From NCBI GenBank assembly GCA_012934845.2, contig WNNJ02002896.1, positions 84,558 to 148,557 on the forward strand: a DNA stretch of 64,000 nt, written 5' to 3'. Below, piece after piece: positions 32,481 to 43,141 of this stretch. Source of the DNA: Pomphorhynchus laevis. Taxonomy: Eukaryota; Acanthocephala; Palaeacanthocephala; Echinorhynchida; Pomphorhynchidae. The notes under the pieces are model-generated. The model saw only the letters and a list, made by a program, of their open reading frames with translations. It searched no databases and was not told the DNA's origin. Made by a program: the position numbers and the translations under genes. Each line of letters begins with the position of its first letter. The first letter of the stretch is position 1.

Positions 32481-33950
32481 TTACTATTTTCTATTTGATC
32501 TTATTTTTATAGTAACCTAGTTTAAAATATGTATCTATTAAATTATTTAAATGATTTTGAAGAAAGCCAATATCATTGCATATTGTTGCAATTCTTAAAA
32601 TTTCATTATTTAATGTATTATATTTTATATTATATGGTATGCATGAATGCTCATGCAAAAATATGTTTCTTGTAAATTTAAATATGTCATCTTTACGATA
32701 TAAATTAATAGTAGTTTTAGTTAACGTTAATTTAATGTTCATATCTAGATATACACCTTCTTTATCATCACTATTAGTTTTATCAAGAATGAGGCTACCT
32801 GGATAAATGTGCTCACTAATTGAATAAAAATTATCAGAATTAAATACACATATATAATCAATATATCGAAACATCTATTTCATATATTTATATAGTTTAG
32901 ATTTAGTTTTTACACAGTTATGAAGAAATTCATATTATCTAAAGCATAGAAATAAGTCAGATATAATTGGGCTACTATATCTTCTTTATCGATGTTAATT
33001 TAATGTTTAAATCTAGAAAAATGTCTTCTTTATCATCAATATTAGTTTTCTTAAGAATAATAACTAACGCTTTCTTGGCATCAGCTAAATCTAAATTTGT
33101 ATATAAATTCAAATAATAATGTCGTATCAATAATACAGTTTCAGTATATCTGACAGAGGTTATATTACTGGGAAGACAAAGTCTATAGGTCAATAATAAC
33201 TTGTCAGTAGAACAAATTATATCAGATGACTGAGTCTATGTATTTTATACGAAAATTCAAATAATTTAATAATAAATAAATAATTATAAATAATAAATAA
33301 TTGTTATATAAGATTTTATTTTTTAAAATAAAAGTCCATTTTATGTTATGACTAATAAATAACATACGATACATCAGAATAAGAATTATTCTGATGAGAT
33401 ACTGAAATCTCAATTTGTATAAAGCCTACTAAGTTTTTACTATTAATCAACTTACCAAAATAGGCATTTAAGTCATTGTATAACGAATTGTAAATTTTGA
33501 TTTTATTGTTATTATTTAATTTATATTTATACTTTTTTTGATAGCATTTTTCATAATTCATTGTTTTCAATTAATTCTAGATTTTGAGTGCATATATGTT
33601 CATTTATTTTATCAAAATTAAGACTTTTGCAATCGCATTCAGTTCTATGATGTTTCTAATATTATCGTTGCATATTGATTTTAATTCTTTATTATAATTA
33701 CAAATTTTTCGTCCTAATGGTGGTAGGAGTTTATACCTTATTTTAGGAATATATTTACTTAAATCTGACCCTATTATTTCTTTACTTTTAGAATTATTTA
33801 AAAGTCCGGCTATATTTATGTTATCTATACATTTATTAATGAAGTTTATGGTTAATGTATATTTTCTATTGTTATTATTTACATTTATTGTACGATTATA
33901 GTATTTTGTATTACAATAACTGTCTATTATACAATTAATCTTCAATTAAT
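32480..33950 (-). mobile_element. Penelope-related retroelement fossil
   Basis: Minus-strand pieces from 33945 down to 32491. The upstream piece has a conserved NFINKCIDNINIAGLL block and KLLPPLGRKICNY. Further down are RIKYIDSV and then MFRYIDYICVFN with a C-terminal part YLDMNIKL, LYRKDDIFKF and LRIATICNDI. The order and the YDKRDDF-like block match RTs of Penelope-related elements found in corals, hydra and worms. No endonuclease is visible. The pieces have an extreme AT bias. Several breaks, so it is long dead. Confidence 0.6.
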
Positions 33951-34099
33951 CTTATATTTACATAAAGATATTTTAGCTTATTATCTCTTAAAAGTTGTTT
34001 TAATATTTCTAATTGTTCATTTATCTGCTAAATAAATGTTTTTCACCTTTTATATTTATAAATATAAATATAAAAACAAATATAGATACTTTCATTTTT

Positions 34100-34660
34100 A
34101 TGCATACCTTTAGTGAAAAACAAACAAATGAGTTTTATTAGGAATTAATTTGCTTATAAAAAATTATAGTAAAGACAAAAAATTGTGTTGGTTAAGACGC
34201 AATGTGGATATTAAAATATATTAGTAAAAAACAAACAAATGTTTATTTACTCATAAATAAATAACTAGTTGTTAGTTGACGTAATTTGCTTATTAAAATA
34301 TATTTAAAAAACGCTGTCTTTTTCTTATTTATATTGAGATGAATTGTAATTTCCTGTAAATACGAGCAGAGATTAGCGAAATATCAAATAAAAGTTTCCC
34401 CATTTTTTATCCAGCTCCAATAGTTTTTATCAAATATTTACAAATGTTTATTTGTTAGAACGTAATTTGCTTATGTTAGTGAAAAACAAACTGATGTTTG
34501 CTCTTTAAGACCTAATTTGCTTATAAAAATATGTTACTGAATAACACATAAATGCTTGTACTTTCAAGACCTAATTAGCTCATTAAAAATGTTAGCGAAA
34601 AACAAATAAATGTTTATTTGATACGACGTAATTTGCTTGTTTATAATGCTAGTTGTTCAA
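34100..34660. repeat. Degenerate minisatellite
   Basis: The units GTTAGTGAAAAACAAACAAAT, then TGTTTATTTG, then ACGTAATTTGCTTATAAAA recur about six times with a period near 70-90 bp (at about 34110, 34225, 34440, 34480, 34550, 34595). A piece of the leader repeat (GATTAGCGAAATATCAAAT, CAGCTCCAATAGTT) sits inside at 34370-34430. Confidence 0.7.
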
Positions 34661-35486
34661 ATGAGATTTTAATTCATCTCAACTATTATGTCGTAACTAT
34701 TATTCAGTAACTTCATTCAGTAGTAGTATCTAATAGTTAATCATTCATATTTTGAATTTTAAATGTATTCACTTAAATTTCAATTAGTTAAATTTAAAAA
34801 TTATTTGAATGTATAAGCTGCACTTTTCTATTTTTAATAGAAAATTAAAAATAATTTATTCTGATATACTTCCATCTAGTAAAATTTTTACTAAATGGAG
34901 GAATGAAACAAGTTAATAATTTTTAATCGAAAATATAAAAGATATCCTTATCTAAAATTTATCCATAAAATTTGTACTTATTCTCCAAAATAAAACTATA
35001 AAATAGTAAATCAAACTATTAAAAATTTATTCAACCTTTATCTTCATTCTAACGAGATTTGTATATCGTTAGAATGAAGATTCTAATGAGATATAAATAA
35101 CGAGATTTCTTTATATATTTATATTCTAACGAGATATAAATAACGAAATTTTTTGCTTTACCAATTGAATTTTATGAGACAATGAGCATAGAAAAGAGGC
35201 GCAACTAATTAGCAAAAATAGTCTTGAGCATTTATCATTCAAAACCTAAAAGAACTCGTCTTCAAAGCAAACTTGAAGACACGAGTTTCTTGTTTGAAAG
35301 AAAACAAACAAATTATTTACTTTTTATGATTTTAAATTAAATTAATTTCTTGTTTGTCGACAAGCAAATATTACAATAATTCTAAACTGCAGATGTTTAA
35401 TTTGCAGATTAATTAATTCAGATTTATTATTTATTAATTCTGCAAATATATCTAAAGAGTACACCTTTTAAAGATTTAAATAAAGC
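34661..35486. other. AT-rich stretch, no gene seen
   Basis: Simple AT-rich sequence. A perfect 15-bp inverted repeat (TCTTCATTCTAACGA, 35041-35055 and 35066-35080) is followed by further ATTCTAACGAGAT repeats to 35150. Confidence 0.5.
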
Positions 35487-35910
35487 TCACGATTCTAGCA
35501 CTTCTAAGATGTTGTTATCTTCATCGACCACACTATCTTCAATACGTTGATCTGTAATTTCAACAACTTATAAGAGCAGGCCGATTTGCGGTTCTTGTTT
35601 ACCTGATGATAATTGGTTGTCAACAACCTGTACAACATAATTTTCTGTGTCGTCATATAAATGATTATCGGGGTTGTTCATCAATTGAAAATACCAGTAG
35701 AACAGCTGGGAGTGAAAGAAATCAGCTTCTTTCTGCGAATTACATTTAAGCATCTTGTGTATCGCCGTCCTACGCTTAAAGTGCGACAACTGTGCTTGTT
35801 TAAGTGCTTGTTGACGTGGGAATGTTTTATAAAAAATTTGCTTATTTTACCGTCCAATAAGCGATTGCAATTCGCGATCGGTATATTCTTTGATCACAAT
35901 CACGTAACAT
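35487..35910 (-). CDS. Possible three-exon gene of unknown function (103 aa)
   Basis: Exons 35910-35851, 35789-35603 and 35551-35487 join in phase through GT-AG introns of 61 and 51 nt, the size usual in this genome. The protein starts MLRDCDQRIYRSR, has a basic, aromatic middle (HFKRRTAIHKMLKC, FFHSQLFYWYFQLM) and ends in an acidic tail (EDSVVDEDNNILEVLES). I do not recognise a family. The middle exon and the second intron are the best supported. The first exon is doubtful: the overlapping frame there also stays open (LCNKCYVIVIKEYTDREL) but does not join in phase. It could be a small gene or the end of a longer one. Confidence 0.42.
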
Positions 35911-36187
35911 TTATTACATAATGTTTCGTAAAGAAATTCTAAATTATTTATTCGTTAACTGCATTTTGTTGTAATTAGAAATTACAAAAGTTGTGATTAC
36001 TGGAATAATTACCACTGCCACATACATCCTGCATCATTCACATGTAACGATAGCTTTCAAGAATTTTGTGAATGCGTCATTTCAACGTGATCTAGCAACA
36101 TACTGACATACTACTAACCTACATATCAATTTGTTACTGCAGATAATTATATCTACAATTAATTTTTCAATAAGCAATATTTAATAT

Positions 36188-36520
36188 TTGATAATATAAG
36201 CATTATATATTTATAATTACAAACTGAAAATTCACTCTTTATATTATGTTATTGTTTTGATATTCTGTTTATTATTTAATTATACACTATTGATATTCTG
36301 TTTGGTATTTATAAGAATAAAATTTATCAAATCCAAAGCCGGATATAATAATAAACAATATTTATAATTTTATATTTATTGAATAATATTAGCATTAAAT
36401 ATTTATAATTACAAACTGAACAATAGATTTTGATATTCTGTTTATTATTTAATAATACATTTTTGATACTTTGTCTTGTATTTTTTATTTTATAAGAATA
36501 AAATTTATGGAATCCAAATT
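36188..36520. repeat. About 190-bp tandem duplication
   Basis: AGCATTAWATATTTATAATTA with ACAAACTGAA at 36199 recurs at 36391, and GATATTCTGTTTATTATTTAA and ATAAGAATAAAATTTAT recur at matching distances. The second copy runs into a short ORF (36507-36674) with an acidic-basic N-terminus (MESKFEKSTSYY) and one strongly hydrophobic segment. That ORF reaches the LINE junction at 36660. Confidence 0.75.
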
Positions 36521-36645
36521 CGAGAAGTCAACATCTTATTATGTATTATTGGTCGTTTTGACTATACAGTTCTGTCTTATAATAATCTTATTCTGTGTTA
36601 GCTTTGCTTCTGTCTGTCTGAAATATTCGATCTGTCTGAAATATT

Positions 36646-36659
36646 CGATTTTGAAGTAC
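36646..36659. repeat. 14-bp direct repeat at the left edge of the LINE pair
   Basis: CGATTTTGAAGTAC at 36646-36659 recurs at 44387-44400, exactly at the other outer edge of the two LINEs. This is the form of a target-site duplication made at insertion. Confidence 0.85.
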
Positions 36660-36873
36660 CAAATAAATAAATAAATAAAGACTTTGTTAACTAATACAGA
36701 AAAACATCAAAAAATAAAATAAAATAGTATAAGACACAATCCTAGTTCAGACAAGAATATCTTCTTTGCATCTTCTTCTTTGTCTTCCCTTCACTTACGG
36801 CGTCAAATCCAGGGGGATCTGAGCCCCCAACCGATCCAACACGCCGACTTCCGACTAAACCACCCGGGTTCTT

Positions 36874-39253
36874 TCACCCCCAGAAGAGCCAGTCGGCACG
36901 GACTATGCTGGGTAAACTAGAGACGAGGAGCTTAAGAAACCTTAGCCTTTGCTCTAGGAAAGGTCCTCTCGAAAAGAAGAATAATCCCGAAATAGCCCAA
37001 GTGCCCCGAAGGCGCACCTGGGTTTTTTCTTTCAATGACAGATGCTGGGCCAGTTTCAGAGCCCATCTAGCTTTCTTCAGGATACGTTTAAGTCTATCCA
37101 GGTCAGCTTTCGCCGACCAGTTCACCGTAACGGTGAACCCCAGGTATTTTACTCGACTGGTGAAGACAGGGAGTGGTTGATTAATCAAAATGGAAGAGAG
37201 AACAGAGAGTGCTAATCTCTTGAGCTTTTGCTTTGTTGCAGGGGCGCCATGAAAGACAACCACCTGCGATTTGGCGGAGTTTAAAAAAGGATTGGACTTA
37301 AGTAACTGGTCTTTTAATCTTAAAAAGAAACGGGTGATGTCCGAGACTATGTCTTAGCACCTGCGTCCAGAAAACAGGGCTGTGGTATCATCAGCATATA
37401 CCACTAGACGTTGTTCGCGTTTAAATATTTTTAAGAGTTCAATAAAGGCAGCAAGATATAAGATAGGAGAAAGTGGGGAACCTTGAGACACACCCGTAAT
37501 AGGGTAGAACTGACGCGCATCAGGGTCGTCTTCATAGTAAAATCGCTTGGTGTATAGCAGAATCTCCACCCTGTTCACAATTCTTGCAGGCAACCCGAAG
37601 GACCTGAGAGAAGAGATCACAAAGGAAATGGAGATGCGGTCAAATGAAGCAGAAAAGTCTAGGAAAACAGCAACAACTGAACGATAGCTATTCTCCCGGC
37701 AAAACTGTTCCACTTCACCTACTGCTGAATGGACCGAGCGACCTTTAACGAACCCATGAAAACCAGGAGGGATCAAATTACGCCGACTCAGGTGGTCGCG
37801 GATTTTACGCGCAAACGCTTTTTCGTAAATCGACACGAGGGCATTTTGAATCGAAATGGATCGCAGATCTTTAGGGCATGAGCAGGATTTTTTCTTAGGA
37901 ATAAAAACACGCTTACTAATATTGATGCCTGCTACATCGGATGGGGAAGCGAAAAGCATTGTGACGGCCACCTCTCTTCTCTGATCAGCTGTCAAAAGCT
38001 GACAGACCCGAGAAGAAAGTGGAGCGACGGATTTGGAGGTGCCCGGGAGTGGACCCCATGAGTTAAGGATATCCGTAACAGATAGATCCCTACTCCTGAA
38101 GTTACACCAAGGCGGGATTGGTTGAGGTGATTGAGTGGCTCTATAGTTGTGTAGGGCTAGTGACTCCTCCAAAACTTTGTCAAGGCCTAACTTACCTATC
38201 CAACCCAATGCCCTATCCTTCCAACAAACAAACTTCTCCTTCTTGAAAATTTTCCAAAAGGAAGACTAAGAAGGGTTAAAGCGAGCAATGCTCGCCCTAT
38301 CCCTACCCAGCTGGAACCTATATCTAGTGATCCAGTATTCATTCGAGAGAGCCTGTCTGGCGGAAACAGAGAGATTAGAAAGGGTTAAGCAGTTTCGCTA
38401 GGACCTTGAGTTTCGCCGGAGTGGGATTGTATATACGACCTTTATAGGTAGTCGATAAAATCGCGGTAGCTTGCGAAAAGAGGTAGGTATTAAATTCGGT
38501 CAGACTCTCATTTCCTATTCGGGGAAAGAGTTGGATAGCCGCCTGAAAGAAGGCCACTCTGATCGGATCAAAGTGAAACCTTCTGCGAAGCAACATATCT
38601 TCCTCAATTCTCCAACGAATTAGGTCATGAGAGGTGGACAATTGCTGGCGCGACTGCTCCGTGCAGAGGGGTTTTAACAGCCACCTCGAGTGAAGCAGTA
38701 AAATGTCGAGGATAGAATTTGTTGATGTGCAATGAAATGTGAGGGCAGGCGGTTTGTGGATAAAGTAATCGTTCCTAGCTCTGCGAAGTGCTTCATTGAT
38801 CCAACGACCAGTTTTGTTGTTGAAGTCCCCCAGTATAATGTCATAAGCACTGTCAGTAATACCATCCAGGAGGTTACGGTTCTTGTGAATCTCCCCTGGA
38901 CGAATATAGACATTGGCTAGACTGAAGTGTTTACCGTTCTTACTAAGTGAAACTACCAAGCAAGACAGGGCTGGACATGAGTAGTTTAGCAAGAGGGAGG
39001 ACCTTAAGGAGCACTTAACTAAGGTCAAGAGTCCTTGAGAAGAAGAGGAGTGAGGTGGGGTTATGTACGGAGTATAGTGGGAACTTATATGCTTTGGGAT
39101 AAATCGAGTAATGTCCTGGGGAAGACGGATAGACCGTGTTTCCTGAAGTACTATAACATCTGCATCTCTACCAGATAAAAGTCTGAGGGCAGAAGCACCT
39201 CCCGAATTCCACTGAAGGACATTCAGTGAAAAAGGCTCACGAGTACTCTGCAT
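36874..39253 (-). pseudogene. LINE copy 1 ORF2: endonuclease and reverse transcriptase, frameshifted
   Basis: Starts MQSTREPFSLNVLQWNSGG, the AP-endonuclease N-terminus, with VIVLQETRS, LGDFN and STSHDLIRW. The RT follows with RSISIQNALVSIYEKAF, VFLDFSASFDR, GVSQGSPLSPILYLA and VVYADDTTALFSG. The frame is interrupted near 38375, near 38210-38270 by a stop and at about 37354 by a stop, so no single protein is made. The frames match copy 2 closely in sequence, so the damage is recent. Confidence 0.9.
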
Positions 39254-39445
39254 TGTGATGGATTAGTTGGATGGGGAATTGCCAGCCTAGACAGAGCTAG
39301 AAGCAGGAAGGTTTTCCTTCCTACCGCTAGCCCCATCTAGGGTTGGCACTTGCCCCTGGGCAGTATCATCATTTCCCCATTGTTTCTGCCTGATCAACTT
39401 TCCAATCTTGATTGGGGGGACGGCGTGAGCAGAGGCCCCCCCCAA

Positions 39446-40502
39446 TCAAGATTGATATCGGCCTCTATTTAAAATAGAGGCCGCTATCAACGCTTGGACC
39501 TCTCGTTGAAACGAAACCAAACGCTGATCCATAATCGACAATAACTCGCTGTCGGACATTCTGATTGCTGCCTGAGAAAAAGAATCAGATGCCGGCTTTG
39601 ACGGCCTGGAGGGTTTGATGAATAGAGACTGATATTTCTTGAAATGCTCGCATTTCCTGCTCCACGCGGGATGCGCTCCTCCGCAGTTGGAACAGGCCAG
39701 ATTATTTGTACATGGAAGCGAGGACTCGGCGGAGGGGCAATCTTCATTACCACATTTCCCACAGCGCTGGACCGCACTGCAGCTGGAGGTCCAGTGCCCC
39801 CATTTGTGACACCTGCTACATTGCGGGTAGGTGTATTCTTCCTTCCCAACCACTCTAAATTTGAGGTTAAAACCCATAAAAGGGTTGCAGGAGGATTTTT
39901 CTAAGAGTTCAGCCTGCCCTATGACGGAGGAGCAGAATCCAACATTAATTGGTAGACGGTCCTCCCCAACAGGGGGCGTACGTTTTCTATCTTGTAAGTC
40001 TTACTAATAAGATGGATGTCTTCTTCCTCCATCTGTGTAGGAAGATTACTTATTTTTAGGGAGGCCATAATAGGTTTCCTCTCAAATTCAGCAATGTCGC
40101 ATAAGTTAGCGACGAAGTACCTCTCAAAGCTCTCCAGGAGGTCCTGGGTAGCAAAGGAAATTTTTATGCTGTTGTCAAAATATCTAACTGAGTTGTAGAC
40201 TACACGGTTTTTCATGTTATGTGCAAACTCTCTTAGAAATTTGTTGTATAGGACATGTCTTTCTAAAGGCTTTTTTAAATTGATTATCCCCAAGTTTGGA
40301 ATCTTGGGGATCGGGGGAAGTAATTCCCCAAAATTCTCATCAACATAAGAAGAGCCACTAACCTTGTTGTCTTGAATTGACGAAGAAATACCTTGAAAAT
40401 CTTATTTTTCCCTTTAAGAATGCTTATTTTCATAGCAGTATTGTCCATTTTTGTTGAAAAAACAGAATTCTTTGATCGTCCGTCACTGTGCAAACTCAAC
40501 AT
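39446..40502 (-). pseudogene. LINE copy 1 ORF1: nucleic-acid-binding protein, frameshifted
   Basis: Three consecutive pieces: MLSLHSDGRSKNSVFS near 40500, a middle part at 40293-39919 (NNKNRVVYNSVRY-like region, ASLKISNLP, an RRM-like strand pattern), and a zinc-knuckle part at 39877-39446 (CSRCHKWGHWTSSC, a C-X2-C-X4-H-X4-C knuckle; CSNCGGAHPAWSRKC). Two frameshifts separate the pieces. It is only about half identical to ORF1 of copy 2. Such ORF1 proteins bind the LINE RNA. Confidence 0.85.
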
Positions 40503-40657
40503 TTTTTGTTCACCGATTTTAAATAAATAAATAAATAAAGATGTTCTTAATAACAAATAATACATGGTGAAGGAATAAATAAATGTCAGATCAGTTCCAA
40601 GATAAACAAAAGAAATAACAAGACAGCACGTGTTAGTCTTCTTCAATGTTCAAGGCA

Positions 40658-43108
40658 TCAAATCCAGGGGGATCTGAGCCCCCAACCGATCCAACACGCC
40701 GCCTTCCGACTGAACCACCCGGGGTCTTTCACCCCCCGAAGAATCCAATCGGCGCGAACTATGCTGGGTAAACGAGAGACGAGGAGCTTAAGAAACCTTA
40801 GCCTTTGCTCTGGGGGACGTCCTCTTGAGAAAAAGACTAGTCCCGAGATAGCCCAGGTACCCCAAAGGCGTACCTGGGTTTTCCCTTTCAATGACAGATG
40901 CTGAGCCCGTTTCAGAGCCCACCTAGCTTTCCTCAGGATACGTTTAAGTCTATCCAGGTCAGCTTTCGCCGACCAGTTCACCGTAACGGTGAACCCCAGG
41001 TATTTTACCCGACATGTGAAGGTGGGGAGTGGTTCAGAGGCAAATATGGAGGAAAGTGCTGAGAGTGCTAATCTCTTAAGTTTTTTCTTTGTTGCAGTGG
41101 TGCCATGAAAGACAACCGCCTGCGATTTGGCGGAGTTTAAAATAAGATTGGATTTGGGTAACTGGTCTTTTAATCTTAAAAAGAAGCGGCTGATGTCAGA
41201 AACTACGTCTTTACACCTGTGTCCAGAGAACAGGGCTGTGGTGTCATCAGCATACACCACAAGACGTTGTTCGCGCTTAAATATTTTGAATAGATTAATG
41301 GAGGCAGCAAGATATAAGATAGGAGAAAGAGGTGAACCTTGAGGCACACCTGTAATAGGGTAAAACTGACGCGCATCAGGGTCGTCTTCATAATAAAACC
41401 GCTTGGTGTACAGCTGAATCTCCACCCTGTTCACAATTCTCGCAGGCAACCCGAGGGACCTAAGAGAAGAGATCACAAAAGGAATGGAGATGCGGTCAAA
41501 TGCAGCAGAAAAGTCAAGGAAAATAGCCACAACTAGGCGATGGCTATTCTCCCGACAAAACTGCTCCAACTCACCTACTGCCGAATGGACCGAGCGACCT
41601 TTGACGAACCCATGAAAACCTGGAGGGATCAAATTTCGCCTACTTAAATGGTCGCGGATTTTACGCGCAAGCGCTTTTTCGTAAATCGACACGAGGGAAT
41701 TTTGAATCGAAATGGGTCGCAGGTCTTTAGGACATGAGCAGGATTTTTTCTTAGGAATAAAAACACGCTTACTAATATTGATGCCTGCTACATCAGATGG
41801 GGAGGCTAAAAGCATTGTTACGGCCACCTCTCTTCTCTGATCAGCTGTCAAAAGCTGACAGACCCGAGAAGAAAGTGGAACGACGGATTTGGAGGTGCCC
41901 AGGAGTGGACCCCAGGAGTTAAGAATATCCGTAACAGATAGATCCCTACTCCTGAAGTTACACCAAGGCGGGATTGGTTGAGGTGATTGAGTGGCTCCAT
42001 AGTTGTGTAGGGCTAGTGACTCCTCCAAAACTTTATCAAGGCCTACATTCCCTATCCAACTCAATGCTCTATCCTTCCAGCAAACAAACTTCTCCTTCTT
42101 GAAAATCTTCCAAAAGGAAGACTGAGAAGGATTAAGGCGAGCGATACTCGTCCTATCCCTACTCAGCTGGAACCTGTATCTGGTGCTCCAGTATTCATTC
42201 GAGAGGGCCTGTTTGGCGGAAGCAGAGAGATTAGGGAGGTTCAGTAATTTTGCTAGGACCTTGAGTTTCGTCGGAGTGGGATTGTATATACGACCTTTAT
42301 AGGTAGTCGATAGAATCGCGGTAGCTTGCGAAAAGAGGTAGGTATTAAATTCGGTCAGACTCTCATTTCCTATTCGGGGAAAGAGTTGGATAGCCGCCTG
42401 AAAGAAGGCCACTCTGATCGGATCAAAGTGAAACCTTCTGCGAAGCAACATATCTTCCTCAATTCTCCAACGAATTAGGTCATGAGAGGTGGACAATTGC
42501 TGGCGCGACTGCTCCGTGCAGAGGGGTTTTAACAGCCACCTCGAGTGAAGCAGTAAAATGTCGAGGATAGAATTTGTTGATGTGCAATGAAAGGTAGGGG
42601 ATGGGGGTTTGTGAATAAGATAACCGTTCCTGGCTCTGCGAAGCGCTGCATTGATCCAACGACCAGTTCTGTCGTTGAAATCCCCAAGTATCATGTCATA
42701 ACCGCTGTCAATAATACTATCCAGGAGATCACGGTTCTTGTGAATTTCCCCTGGACGGATGTAGACATTGGCTAGACTGAGGCGTTTACCGTTTTTACTA
42801 AGTGAAACTACTAAACAAGACATGGCTGGACATGAGTAGTTTAATAGGAGGGAGGACCTTAAGGAGCACTTAACTAAGGTCAAGAGTCCTTGAGATGAAG
42901 AGGAGTGAGGTGGGGCTAAGTACGGAGTATAGTGGGAACATATATGCTTTGGGATAAATCGAGTAATGTCCTGGGGAAGACGGATAGACCGCGTTTCCTG
43001 AAGCACTATAACATCTGCATCTCTACCAGATAAAAGTCTGAGGGCAGAAGCACCTCCCGAATTCCACTGAAGGACATTCAGTGAAAAAGGCTCACGAGTA
43101 CTCTGCAT
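40658..43108 (-). CDS. LINE copy 2 ORF2: endonuclease/reverse transcriptase, intact (816 aa)
   Basis: One open frame of 816 residues. Residues 1-230 are the AP-type endonuclease that nicks the target (LNVLQWNSGG, VIVLQETRS, ILGDFNDRTGRW, STSHDLIRW). The RT, about 400-690, has RPISIQNSLVSIYEKAL, GFHGFVKGRSVHSA, FLDFSAAFDRI, GVPQGSPLSPILYLA, VVYADDTTALFSG and YLGFTVTVNW. The catalytic YADD is intact. The protein ends soon after the thumb region, with no RNase H domain. As a two-ORF LINE with an undamaged polymerase frame it could still supply enzyme. Confidence 0.93.
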   Translation of the reverse strand: MQSTREPFSLNVLQWNSGGASALRLLSGRDADVIVLQETRSIRLPQDITRFIPKHICSHYTPYLAPPHSSSSQGLLTLVKCSLRSSLLLNYSCPAMSCLVVSLSKNGKRLSLANVYIRPGEIHKNRDLLDSIIDSGYDMILGDFNDRTGRWINAALRRARNGYLIHKPPSPTFHCTSTNSILDILLLHSRWLLKPLCTEQSRQQLSTSHDLIRWRIEEDMLLRRRFHFDPIRVAFFQAAIQLFPRIGNESLTEFNTYLFSQATAILSTTYKGRIYNPTPTKLKVLAKLLNLPNLSASAKQALSNEYWSTRYRFQLSRDRTSIARLNPSQSSFWKIFKKEKFVCWKDRALSWIGNVGLDKVLEESLALHNYGATQSPQPIPPWCNFRSRDLSVTDILNSWGPLLGTSKSVVPLSSRVCQLLTADQRREVAVTMLLASPSDVAGINISKRVFIPKKKSCSCPKDLRPISIQNSLVSIYEKALARKIRDHLSRRNLIPPGFHGFVKGRSVHSAVGELEQFCRENSHRLVVAIFLDFSAAFDRISIPFVISSLRSLGLPARIVNRVEIQLYTKRFYYEDDPDARQFYPITGVPQGSPLSPILYLAASINLFKIFKREQRLVVYADDTTALFSGHRCKDVVSDISRFFLRLKDQLPKSNLILNSAKSQAVVFHGTTATKKKLKRLALSALSSIFASEPLPTFTCRVKYLGFTVTVNWSAKADLDRLKRILRKARWALKRAQHLSLKGKTQVRLWGTWAISGLVFFSRGRPPEQRLRFLKLLVSRLPSIVRADWILRGVKDPGWFSRKAACWIGWGLRSPWI

Positions 43109-43141
43109 TGTGATGGATTAGTTGGATGGGGGATTGCCTAC

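Larger units (their letters stand above)
36660..40520 (-). mobile_element. Full-length Jockey/I-like LINE, copy 1 (broken)
   Basis: This runs from its 5' end near 40513 (GGTGAAC on the minus strand) to a 3' tail of TTTA repeats at 36661-36680. ORF1 lies about 40502-39446 and ORF2 39253-36874. Only about 15 bp precede the first ATG. It is followed head-to-tail, with no other DNA between, by the 3' tail of copy 2. ORF2 is almost identical to that of copy 2 while ORF1 differs strongly. Confidence 0.92.
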
